Assembly (NCBI RefSeq): GCF_963678635.1
Contig: NC_087063.1
Coordinates: 286,287 to 350,286 of the forward strand
Direction of reading: 5' to 3'
Origin: Symsagittifera roscoffensis
Lineage: Eukaryota; Xenacoelomorpha; Acoela; Convolutidae
Length of the DNA stretch: 64,000 bases
Part shown: positions 33,920-44,400 of the stretch, in pieces
Position numbering within the stretch: position 1 is the stretch's first letter
Layout of the letters: every line of letters begins with the position of its first letter
The notes under the pieces: generated by a model
Seen by the model: only the letters and a program-made list of their open reading frames with translations
What the model was told of the DNA's origin: nothing
Database searches by the model: none
Program-made: the position numbers and the translations under genes

Positions 33920-34406
33920 TTACGTGTCTGCAAGATCATGTTGATCAAAATATTTCGTTATTATTAAAATGATCAAATTAATAGCTGCTAAGTTTTTTGT
34001 GATATCCATATCTTCAACCTCAGAATTCAGCACAGTTCTAAGTTGCCTGCATAATCTACAGAGCTGACGCAAAGTAAAAACTGTGTCTGGATTAACTGGT
34101 TTTTCTAACACTGCCAGGAGAGAATAAATCCATAGACAATTGGAACTGTTCAACATATGCTTTTTGTCGCAATCGGATTTCTCATTAGGTATATTGTCGA
34201 ACCATTCCAGGTGCCAAGCAAGCAGACATTCCACAGCTTTTTGCGGGAGGAAACTCATGAAAGACATAACTGGTTCTCTGATTGGTTGGTCACTCTCCAA
34301 AACCTGTTCGTTTCTTTCATTCAAAATTTCAGTTCCGCAGTCACTTTCCGCGCCATCACTCAATTCATTTTCAGTTGAATGAATACTTAAATTGTCGAGC
34401 GGTGTA
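33920..34406 (-). CDS. GEMIN2: Gemin2, exon 2 (C-terminal)
   Basis: Exon 2 opens after a T-rich acceptor (TTGATTTCAG, AG at 34407-34408) and ends with TAG at 33920. It encodes the conserved C-terminal half of Gemin2: WIYSLLAVLEKPVNPDT, TLRQLCRLCRQLR, and NLIILIITKYFDQHDLAD, which match the hallmark end of animal Gemin2 (…SRYFDQRDLAD in human). Gemin2 binds SMN and holds five Sm proteins during Sm-ring assembly on U snRNAs in the cytoplasm and Cajal bodies. Exons of 578 and 487 nt join to 1065 nt, exactly 354 codons plus stop, which supports this model. Confidence 0.93.
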
Positions 34407-34495
34407 CTGAAATCAATAAAAAAAAATTATATTTTGAAAATCTCTTAGCGATCAAGAAAAAGAGATTTTCCATAATTCTGAACTTAACAACTTAC

Positions 34496-35073
34496 GCATT
34501 TTGGCTTTTCTTGGCTGCGCAGTCCTCTTTAAGTTTCGTATACCACGGTCGTTTTCGGAATGTCCTTGGAATTGCATCAATGTCAATCACAGAGCACGCA
34601 AATTCTTTGCCGTAAAGCTCGCAGCACCAGATGAACTCGTTATTAGCACTCGGAATATTAGGCCCACGTTCATTATTCTCTTTAATGTTAGCTTTTGTAA
34701 CCTCAATATAATGATGAAGCATTATGAATTGTTCTAATTGTTCAACCTGCCAGTCTTCTGATGGTACATTTGCAGCAGTAGTCTGAGAAAAATTTATGGA
34801 TTCATCATTCAGAGTAGCATCAGGATATTTCATTGCTTGTGCAAAGACTCGCATAGTAGGACCCAACTGTTTTTTGAAGCCATTACTGGGCTTAAAAGCT
34901 GTGGGAACTGCAATAGCTACTTCAGGTAGATTTTTGGCTTCATTCATGACACTTCTCAAATAGCTAGAAGCTGATGTAAGACCAGTGTCAACATTTGTTT
35001 CATCATCATCACCATCTATGGGCGCTAAGGCTACTGATTGGAAACATTCATCTTCGAAGAACTCTTCAGTCAT
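34496..35073 (-). CDS. GEMIN2: Gemin2, exon 1 (N-terminal)
   Basis: ATG at 35073 starts MTEEFFEDECFQSVALAP, followed by SASSYLRSVMNEAKNLPEVA, equivalent to the EYLRRVQIEA segment that follows the SMN-binding N-terminus in other animals, and then EDWQVEQLEQFIMLHH. The exon ends in codon phase 2 at a consensus donor (GC|GTAAGT, intron 34407-34495, 89 nt). An upstream frame at 35066-35359 is not coding. The protein of 354 residues is longer than the human one (about 280) because of an acidic insert around the exon joint. It is the clearest host gene in the window. Confidence 0.93.
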
Positions 35074-35359
35074 ATCTTAAACAAAAATGTGAAATTTCTG
35101 TCAAATGGTCAACTTTACAGATATAATTAACAGACAATTTTAAGCTTAAATTCAAAGAACCATAACAATAGAAAACAACAAAATTGGAATGGGTAGAAAG
35201 GATGTGTTGACAATTGAAAACATTCCAATGAACTAAGAAACCGAAAAATAAGAAAACGGTAATTGATAGCAAAAATTCGCTCTGATAAGTTTGGTCAAAC
35301 TTGGTTGGAAAACCAGCTAAACTCGAAAATTTTACGCCAACTCTGAAACAATCGCCCAA

Positions 35360-35414
35360 ATTAATTTATCCCTGCTCTGTTGGGGCACCCGTGTAATCCC
35401 AATCTTCGTGACAT
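35360..35414 (+). pseudogene. Older transposon ORF, part left of the giant insertion
   Basis: In one frame it reads FIPALLGHPCNPNLRD, a motif found near the C-terminus of a family of reverse-transcriptase-like transposon proteins. The reading continues exactly on the other side of the giant element at 59981 (ILRLPCRVGGLGFQNP). The segment ends with ACAT, the left target duplication (35411-35414). Confidence 0.75.
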
Positions 35415-36335
35415 TGTGACATTCGACCAGAATGGCCAAAATGCAATTTATGCAGGATTCGAATTTTGAGCAGTAAGCCTTCCGAGTTGATGATTTCGAA
35501 GGATTAGCGACGTTATTGGAACGTTTAGCCAAACGGTGAGGGCTAGAATATTCTAGTATTTTAAATTTTCAAAAATTCGAATGATGACGTCACATTTCTG
35601 AGAAATGCTGAAACGGCCATTTTAACAAGAAACGAGTGAAAAAAGAGAACAACTTTTATCTGCGATTGCGAACAGTACGAAAATCGAGATTGGAAAACGA
35701 CAACGAACTACAGAATAGCAGAGAACGTTCCGAGTTGCAACTATTGTGCTGCTACAATAGTTGCAAGGCCGTTGCCAACAACGGTGAAGGGTGAGAACCA
35801 GCCTTCCGGATTAGCGAGAAATCAAGAGTAAGGAGCTTGATTCAGCGGATTCAAGAATCCGGAAGGGTCTCGGGACGGAAACTTTTATTAACTCACATAA
35901 ACTTTTAGTATCCTGTCATGTCCTGACTTGAATTTAACTGATATTTTGATTAGTTTTCACAAGGATGAGGTGCTAGGAGTTGGGGGAAAGGGTTGATCCA
36001 TCTTCGATGGAGATGATGGTTTTTATCTACTGAACAAAAACAATAGTAATATAATAAGTAGTAGCCCTGTTTTTAGGAGTGACCTCGTGGTCTGGGGATA
36101 CTGAGACCCAGCCATGAGCTCACTATTTTTGCATGTAATTCAGTTAATTTGAGCGTTCTGGTCGAAGCCGGAGAGCAGTAACGTTTTTGTCGACCCGATG
36201 TAAGAAAGACCACCGAAAAGTACTGGCTTGGTAGAGACGGTGAAAAACATGCAAAGCTCTGTTTAGACGCTAGCCAGTCGTCTTAAGACTTAGTTTTGTT
36301 ATCCGTCGATATGTATCTTCCGGGCGAATGTTACA
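35415..36335 (+). mobile_element. 5' LTR (921 bp) of the giant retroelement
   Basis: It begins TGTGACATTCG and ends CGAATGTTACA, imperfect terminal inverted repeats with the usual TG...CA. Its partner at 59057-59977 has exactly the same length; the differences I noticed are near 35830, 35959 and 36320. Inside are an 11-bp inverted repeat CCTTCCGGATT/AATCCGGAAGG (35802-35866) and a CCATC-TTC-GATGG hairpin (35998-36010). The near identity implies recent insertion. As LTR it should carry promoter and polyadenylation signals, but I could not place a clear TATA box. Confidence 0.97.
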
Positions 36336-39306
36336 TGTATGTTTTTATGGCGCTCCTGGGTGTTATTCTTTTTTAACATCATGACCGGCAGAACCGTTAA
36401 CGAGCACTCCGCGCCGAGCGGATGCTCACATTAACGCCCTTAATAGGCCTAAACCGCCGGGGCGGAAGGGTAGTTCGGAACGCGGAGGCCTTCCGAATTG
36501 CCGTGAATAGTTTTTTAACCTAGTTAAGACCGAAAATTCACGAACCAGGAAGGGTGGGGGGATCGGCCGTCTCCTCATCCCCTGAGTGGTTTGTGACCAA
36601 AAACACTTAAAGATATAAGCAAAACCAAAAAAAAAGTAGTATAGTACCAAAGAAAAACAAAAAACATAAAAAATAACCGAAAAAACCAAAAACAGTAAAA
36701 AAGTAAAAAATCAGTAGAAATCATCCCCCCAGACAAGATGTGATTCAACCCCCCCGTTTGTTGTTGATAGATATATTGTTATTACAGGCATTTATATCAG
36801 TCAGGATCGTTACGATCAGTTTTGTAGCCCGTTTGTGAGGCTTGTACTGTAGGGTTATTTGAGCATTTAAGCACGTTAATGATAAATTCCGCTCAATCCG
36901 GAAGGGTCAGCTGATTTGCGCTCAATTCGGAAGGGTCTTGGGTGAAGACCGATCCGGCAAGCAGTTCAAGGAGCAACAAGAAGGGGCTCAACGACAACAA
37001 CAATCGACTGTTGGGTATCGTTAACAAGTTTTGTATCCCTTTTGGTACAAAAAGTAAGATAGTAATCTGTGGGGGGCTCGACAGTGCTGCACTGTAGTGA
37101 CCCTTCACCGAACTGCGAATATCCGAGTTAAGCACCTTAATTCGGATAATAAACAAACCCGGAGGGGTATAGTATTACTAATATTATTACTTATATAGCC
37201 TATATTAATAGTCTTATATCGTTTTTCAGTGAAAAACAACGAAAACAGACCGGTTTTTAGGGTCAAAATAGCGATATTTTGATCCCCCCACAAGTCGCGA
37301 TTTTTGAGATATCGATATTTTTTGAAACGGAAAAAATCGCTAAGTTAGTGTGTTACATCGTAACTGCACTACTGTAATAAGTAGAACCGGTTAACTTTAG
37401 TTCGGAAGTGGTTGGAACTAGTTTGGTACCAAAAACCAAATTTTCCCAATTTTTGATAGTAAGAAACACTATAAAATCAGAAAATTTTTTGAAATCTTTG
37501 AGTTAGGACAGTAAAAATAGTTGTTCAGACAACGTCCACTAGTGAATCTACGAGTTTTAAAACCCGCTACCCGAAAGCTTTCCGGGTTGCAGAGAAATCG
37601 AACATAACGTGTTTGATTTGGTGGATTCATCAATCCGGAGGGGTCCAGGTAGCATAGTTTTTCGCAAATTTTTTCTACAAAAGCGTTTTAGATCGGGTCT
37701 TTTGCATTGAACTAGAAGAGTATAGGCCTTGTGAGCTCGGATCAATAATTTTTAGGTCGAAAGGACCAGATATGCGGAAAAAGTTAGGCGGAACCTATAA
37801 GAGAGAAAATTTTTTGAGTTTGGAAAAAAGACATTTTGGTTAATAACTTTGGAACTACAGAGCATATCGAGTTGATCTTGATACCAATAGTTCAGAAATT
37901 AGCGGAGCTTACTAATAGGATCAGAAATTTTTCGGAAAAACGAGCGTGAAAATTTTTTGAGATTGTTTTTAGCAAATTACACAAATCCGGACGGGGTACA
38001 CCCTTCACGTTTTATAAATTTTTCTGAAAAACCCTTATACCCCTACCAAAAGTTGATAGCGATTGAAATAAGTAACTTAGGACAGTTCTAGACAAAAAGG
38101 GAAGGCTGAGGGCACAAGACAACCATAATAAAGTCGAAGTTAGGCAAGTGATAAGACCCTTCACCGTTAGTGTGAATTGTCAAATAAGTGCCTTAACTTC
38201 AATCCGGAGGGGTCTAGGAAAGGACCCTATACCCTTCCCAGTTAATTCAAACAGCATAAAAGCAACGCAGAACGTATCCGGAGGGGTATAAGCTGAAATT
38301 AAGAAAACTACAAAAAGCTACTTTGACAGAGCTAAGGGCTCCCAATCCGGAGGGGTCGAAATTTTTCAAAGTCAGAGGGGTCCGAATCCGGAGGGGTCTA
38401 CTTTCCACAAAACCGGAGGGGTCCGAATCCGGAGGGGTCTTATAGTTGCTAATTCCGAGGGGTCCCAATCCGGAGGGGTCTATATTCTGACAGTCCGGAA
38501 GGGTCCTATTTGTGCCAATCCGGAGGGGTATCATTTTATTAAGGACTTAGGTAAACGAAAGAAAGACTAAAAAGCGAGAGGTATTAGGTTATTAATACAC
38601 AGGCTAGGTATCAGTGACTGCACTGGTAACTTGCCTCTCAAAAAGAACCAGACTAATACAAAACAGGTCCGAACTCGGATATTCGCGACACTAAGTCTAA
38701 ATTAAAAAGAGCGTGACTCATTGGTGTGGATTGAAACATAATACGTTTTTGGGAAAAGTGACTGCCCTGAGGATTTTAGTAGGTCTAGCTCGGGCAGTCC
38801 GAAGGCAGATAGGTAACACAGTACTCGGTGGGTGCAATAGACGCCCACTTGAGAAAATTACTGCCTTCAAAGTTTTGTCTGTTTGGTGCAGCACCAAGCA
38901 GGGAAAGCTTTTTCTTCAAAAGACAGGTTCGACTATTGTACTGCGACCGACTAAGAGTACAAGACTTATACGTTTTTTTATATATACATTCATATTGTGT
39001 CAATATATATTTTTGTTTTTTGATTTTAAATCAACGTAAACTGTGCTTGATTGGGTAGTGACTACACTATCTTTTAAATTGACTGATAACATCATATTGT
39101 GCTAGTTTCCAGATCTTTGGACCGATAATCGGCTAGTGTGAATAAATTTTATACAAACTGTACTCTGACAACATACAGGGATTCGTGGTCACTATTTAAT
39201 AGAATCTGGTGAAATTTATTGTGTTGTGTCATTATTATTTTTAATAAAACTATAAGGTCTCTAGCAATTGAGTCAAGAGTAGGCATAGGAAAGTGACAAA
39301 TAAAGA
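36336..39306 (+). other. Long 5' leader of the giant element with AATCCGGAGGGGTC repeats
   Basis: No gene is supported in this 2.97-kb stretch. At least 15 copies of an AATCCGGAGGGGTC-type motif occur, sparse at 36.9-38.0 kb and dense at 38.2-38.54 kb (for example near 38201, 38342, 38386, 38424, 38466 and 38515). One segment (37578-37643) is a relative of the LTR stem-loop unit at 35802-35866, with CTTTCCGGGTT pairing to AATCCGGAGGG. After 38.9 kb the leader becomes AT-rich up to the gag ATG. Likely roles include RNA packaging, dimerisation or translation control; none is proven. Confidence 0.85.
36348..36364 (+). other. Candidate primer-binding site
   Basis: TGGCGCTCCTGGGTGTT starts 12 nt after the LTR. 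It begins with TGG, as needed to pair with a tRNA 3' CCA end. The same string, with the preceding TTTTTA, is kept in the related element (60906-60921, minus) although most surrounding leader sequence differs. The matching tRNA was not identified. Confidence 0.65.
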
Positions 39307-41427
39307 ATGAGTTTAGACAAGTCAAGGATACCAAAACGAGGTAATAGCTCTAGGAAATTCATACCTGAAAAGCAAAGAAAAACGATGACCGATCCTTTTG
39401 TGGATTGGATCAAGCGAACCCGGTCCGATAAAGAGGGGACGGTTTCAGGCAGAATGGTTGAAACGAGAAGTCAAAAGACCTCAGAAGAGCGAAGAGAACT
39501 GTTAGAAGTGGAGGTCAATACGGACCATACCATGAACGACAACCAGGGAGTAAATGGACTGGAAGGGAGAGGCAGAAGGCTGGCGAGTGAATCTACTCCG
39601 GTAGAACAAGGCCATGATTTTGCCACTTCCACCGGGACGTTGGATCGAGAGGAGATGTCGGAACTGTCCGACATCTCAACTGAAGTAACGGCAACTAGAA
39701 GATCTCCGACAGACAACACTATGATGGCAAGCGGAACTGGAAAACAAACAACCTCATCATCGTTCTCGGAAAGAATGAAGAACACCTTCGGAAACATCTT
39801 TCCATTCAGCATGGGAGGAGGAGCAGGAAACGATGGGGAGTCCCAGGAGGAAGAGGATGAAGAGGAGCAAGGGGACTTTGGATCTCAAGTCAGTCTCAAT
39901 AGTTCGATCCAGGAGAGTGAGGCACACGTCGGAAGAGAGACTGGAACCATGGATAAATTTGGTGTAGTGACAACGATAAGCAAAGAGGCAAACACACCGG
40001 GCCAGTCAAAGGACTTCGCGATTAGGACAAGTTCGGAGCCACAACCTGAAGAGAGTAGAACCAGAGGGCTTGGCAACGCGTTAGCGGATCCTGAAATAGA
40101 TAATGATAAAACGTCAAGACAGAGAGCCAAGGCCCGGATCTCTACCAGCACGAAGCTACCTGGGACCGACAGAGTTACACCACCACTAGTGACGCCACTC
40201 ATGGATAACGGGGCAGCACTAGAGGAAGCCTTAAACAACATAGTGGGCAGTTTAGGAGAACAAAATGAACAGATGTCGATAAGGATGGGTGAACTGGAAA
40301 GAGCAGTTCACATTGAAAGAGAAAGTCTGCGGGAAGAAATAAACCGCAACAGACAAGAAGTTGGCAGAAGCGAAAAACGCTTGAAAGAAAGAACGGACGA
40401 ACATATGACGAGGAACTTGTCACGAATGACAAGAGAGGCGGAACAGAGGGAGTTACGCTTAAGAGCCGACATGGAGAAGTTAAGAATTCAGCAAAAGCAG
40501 TCTCTTGGGTCTCTTGACACAAAGATAGATGCGATGATGGAGAGGCGAACTCAGGCTATCATGGATAGGTTGGACGGGCTACTAAGCAGCAAGAGTGGAC
40601 CAAAAGAAGGAGAGCCGAACTCGGGAGGTCCCAGCAGGGAACCGAGGGTGAACTTCAATGAACATCAAAGGAGGAAGACGTATGGATCCACTAGAGGCAG
40701 GGGCAGTTCATCAGGCTATGCCACAAGGGGTAATACAGCATGGGGCCCGAACAGTAGAGCGAGTTCAACGGGGAACAGACAAACCTCGAACGAACGACCA
40801 ACGCAAAGCACACATGCGACCGGGAGGAGCGATTCTGGCAACATGGGGCATACAAGCCCGAGGAGGAGTTACATGGGCCAAGCGGGAGACGCTCATGGTG
40901 ATTCGGATTGCAGGGATGCACCGCACACAGAGCCTTCGACAAGGTGTGAGGACACTCAGGCGGGACACTCAAGGGATGCTACGGCAATGGCCACAGCATT
41001 TGAACCCCTGAACAGGTCTTTGGAGACATTCCTGACGCGGTTATCTAGAACCAATGAACGCAGTGAAAAGTCCAGAAGAGTCTTTAAGAAGCCAAGATGC
41101 TACAAGGACGAATCTGATGGCTGTATTGATACCTGGATAGAGGTAATGAAGCTGCATTTCGAGGAAGAGGACTTGTCGGAGAGACAGGAATGCAGCGCGC
41201 TCACCAGCAACTTAGAAGGGACAGCCCTGATCTGTGTCATGGCTAAGAAACAGTATCAACGTGACCCTGCTGAGAAAATTTTCGAAATCTTGTTAAACCG
41301 TTTCGGATCAGGGGTGCAGGGGCACCAGGCGATGATGCGCTTCGAGAAACGGAGGCAACGAGAAGATGAAACAATAGACAAGTTTCTCGATGATTTGGAA
41401 ATGCTGAGAAGACGCAGCCAACAGTGA
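39307..41427 (+). CDS. Gag of the giant element (N-terminal region and capsid)
   Basis: ATG at 39307 opens 706 residues. The first 300 are basic and Ser/Thr-rich, probably disordered. A long coiled coil follows (about 305-430, with EQNEQMSIRMGELERAVHIE). A second disordered segment rich in G, R, S and T leads to a capsid-like domain (about 585-700): FKKPRCYKDESDGCIDTWIE, LTSNLEGTALICVM, EIFEILLNRFGSG and DETIDKFLDDLEMLRR. The frame stops at TGA (41425-41427) before any zinc knuckle; the knuckles lie in the next frame. This Gag is far longer at its N-terminus than usual Ty3 Gags. It should build the particle shell. Confidence 0.85.
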   Translation: MSLDKSRIPKRGNSSRKFIPEKQRKTMTDPFVDWIKRTRSDKEGTVSGRMVETRSQKTSEERRELLEVEVNTDHTMNDNQGVNGLEGRGRRLASESTPVEQGHDFATSTGTLDREEMSELSDISTEVTATRRSPTDNTMMASGTGKQTTSSSFSERMKNTFGNIFPFSMGGGAGNDGESQEEEDEEEQGDFGSQVSLNSSIQESEAHVGRETGTMDKFGVVTTISKEANTPGQSKDFAIRTSSEPQPEESRTRGLGNALADPEIDNDKTSRQRAKARISTSTKLPGTDRVTPPLVTPLMDNGAALEEALNNIVGSLGEQNEQMSIRMGELERAVHIERESLREEINRNRQEVGRSEKRLKERTDEHMTRNLSRMTREAEQRELRLRADMEKLRIQQKQSLGSLDTKIDAMMERRTQAIMDRLDGLLSSKSGPKEGEPNSGGPSREPRVNFNEHQRRKTYGSTRGRGSSSGYATRGNTAWGPNSRASSTGNRQTSNERPTQSTHATGRSDSGNMGHTSPRRSYMGQAGDAHGDSDCRDAPHTEPSTRCEDTQAGHSRDATAMATAFEPLNRSLETFLTRLSRTNERSEKSRRVFKKPRCYKDESDGCIDTWIEVMKLHFEEEDLSERQECSALTSNLEGTALICVMAKKQYQRDPAEKIFEILLNRFGSGVQGHQAMMRFEKRRQREDETIDKFLDDLEMLRRRSQQ

Positions 41428-41429
41428 GT
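41422..41429 (+). promoter_or_regulatory. Candidate +1 frameshift at the gag stop (CAG UGA G)
   Basis: The capsid frame ends CAA CAG TGA. Skipping one base at the stop enters the +1 frame, which is open from there through ESNRR into the nucleocapsid and the whole Pol. The break lies at the same place in Gag (just after the capsid, before the knuckles) as in the 8.4-kb element. Stop-dependent +1 shifting is known from antizyme and bacterial RF2. A lost base is the alternative. Confidence 0.5.
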
Positions 41430-44400
41430 CAAACCGAAGGATGAACCTGACCGTAGCCTCAAAATTCATCGATGGTGTGAAAAATGATGAACTTCGTACG
41501 ATGCTAGCAACGCATTACACACCACTATCAACTAATGCGCCAACACCGGAGGAGTTGAGGCTCAAATCAAAAGAGTATCTATTGTTGAAACCTCCTTCGA
41601 GATCTGGATATTACAAGAACAATTATGGCAATTTTAACAACGGACCAGCGAACCAAGGGAACAATTGGTACAAACCGAGGGACGATATGGACAAGAGACG
41701 CTCTTGTGCTAATTGTAGTTCAACAGACCATCAGACTTACAAACAAGGCATGAAAGCAATAGGCTTTAGCCTCGAGGACGAAGATGCGTCAGAGATGGAC
41801 CATGAGGTTTTCATGAGAGGAGTAATTGCGAAATTCGGCCCGAGGTGTTTCTTTTGCAACTTGGAAGGTCATTTTAAATCAGATTGTCAGCAATTCTGGG
41901 ATGCAGTGGCAGACATCAAGCATCCAAGGCATGAAGAAGCTTTGTCAGGAGTGAAAGCAAGCAAGGCTCGACTCTTGAGCGAAGCAGAGGCACGCAGGAA
42001 GGACAAACCTCAAGAGCTGGCGGCAAAGAAAATGCAAGCGGTAACAGAAGAAGCACGTGTACCGGAACCAGCAACTGCGGCCGATGACTTCAAGATCGAT
42101 TATAAGGCAGCCGCAAAGGATGCTTTAAATAGAGTACAGCAGGAATTGGTGACGAAAGAGATCGAACAAAAAGTGAAACTTGAACTGGAAAATGAAAAGC
42201 TTCAGGAGCAACTGAATACCTTCGAGGCAACGGAGTTCGAAGAGACGAAAACACCAAGCAGTTTAGATATGAAACTTAAAGTGATCTCCGGTAAGAGGTT
42301 CGGCATGGCGCCGCAGGGAAAGAAGATACAGTCGATAATCTCAGTGGCTGGACACCAGGTAATAAGAAATTTGAGTGAACCATCAGAGTTCACTTTAATG
42401 CATTTGGACACATATGCAGATTATCTGAGGCAGGTGGAGCCACGCACTGAGTCGAGAGCTGTGCGAGCACTACTAACGACGGGTGGCCCTCGCATGAAGA
42501 AACTTCATGGACGCTACTTGGAGGTCTATGGGCCGTATCAAATAATGCTGAACGTGGATGGAATCAGCATCTACACTAGGACTTACATAACAACAGATGA
42601 TGACCAAATGGGGCAGATCTATTTGGGTGAAGAGGAACTCAAAGTCCGCAGGATAGGCCATGACGCCATGATGGAACAAGACGCGGTACATATTGGATAT
42701 GAAGCAGATGTGACAGCACACCTGCTTGACACCAACGGAACAAAAATCGGAGTCACAGGGCTTCTGGACACAGGCGCGGTGGTGAGTGTGATGCCGATAA
42801 AAACCTGGGAGAGAATGGGCTTCACGCGGGAAGATCTGATTCCTACGAATCTCCGACTAGCCGCTGCAAATCGAGGAGCTATCTACGTAGCCGGAAGAAC
42901 ACCGGTGACGGTCCTTCACATGGGAGGACGGAACCTTTGGATGAGCTTCCTGGTGGTAGAGAATCTGGACGACGCCGACCAATTCATCTTGGGCAGAGAT
43001 TTTGTCAGGAATTTTGATGTGATGATTGACTTGAACAACGGTCTAATACGGATTAGAAACCCGGACCGAAAGTATGTTAAGAGACCAATTAATAGGATAA
43101 TAACAGATGAAAATAAGGTACCAGTTTTTTTGGACAGAAAAGTAAAATTACAACCAGGACAAGCTGTAGTAGCGATTTTTAGAATGAGAAATTTAAATTC
43201 GTTAAGTGATAGTAAACAGGTTTGCTTAGTACCGAATCCAAATAGTCAGAGTTCGGTGATTTTAGGCCGGAGCTTCTCGGTAACGCGAAACGGACTGTGT
43301 GTCAGTGTGTTGTTGAACACACTGGACACCACGGTTTCAATCCAGCGTGGAAAGAAGCTTGGTTACGCATTGCCGATGAGGACCGACTATGAAGAGACAC
43401 AAAACTTGAAGAAATATAGTGTGAAAGACTGTCCTTATCATGCCAATAAAGATAAAATTTTAAAGAGGATTGATGAATTAAAATCTATTCGTAAATTGTT
43501 TTCAATGAAATCCGAAACGGACGACGGCTTATCAAGCTGCTCGAATTTTCCGGAGCGTCCCTCGTCATATGAAATAGATTCTGACAAACCGGTTTTGCCA
43601 GAAATAGAAAATTTAAAAGGAAAAATAGGTGAGGGAGATTTTGAAAAATTGCGGGACCTCCTAGATCGGAACGCCGAAGTATTTTCAAAACATAAGGCGG
43701 ACATCGGTTGCTGTAATTTCGTCGAACACGAAATCGAACTAGAAGAGGGCGCCGTTCCCCATAGGGAAGGCGCAAGGCGAATGACGCCACATAAATCGGA
43801 AGCGTGCCGAGCGGAAATAGAAATGTTGCTTGAATACGACATGATAGAACCCTCGAAATCACCATGGGCTTGCGGAGTAGTAATGGCGAAAAAGAAAGGG
43901 GGGCAGCTGAGATTTTGTTGCGACTTTCGTTACTTGAACGCTGTAACGATTAAAGATGCGTACCCGATACCGCGAATAGACGAGAGCCTATCCAAACTTG
44001 GTGATGCAAAGTTCTTCACCACATTGGACTTGGGTTCTGCCTTCTGGCAGGTTCCTCTGCGAAAGAAGGACAGGGAGAAAACCGGATTCGCGTGCGAATT
44101 GGGGTTGTACCAGTGGAAGAGGATGCCCTTCGGCTTGTGCAATGCAACAGCAACCTTTCAAAGGCTGATGGCTCAGGCTTTGACAGGAGTGACCAAAAAG
44201 TACGGGAATCTCTTGATGTGCTACGTGGATGACGTAGTCATAGCGACACCAACCCTGGAGGATCACATTGATCGACTCGATGAGGTCTTCGGATGTATGA
44301 AAAGAGCAGGCTTGAAATGCAAACCATCGAAATGTGAAATCCTTAGGGATTCGATCAAGTACCTGGGAAGAATGGTGGACCGGCATGGTGTGAGGCCAGA

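Noticed and set aside
38713-39039. 108-codon frame just before the giant gag
   Set aside because: No domain, uneven composition, and it lies in the leader behind the motif array; likely chance.
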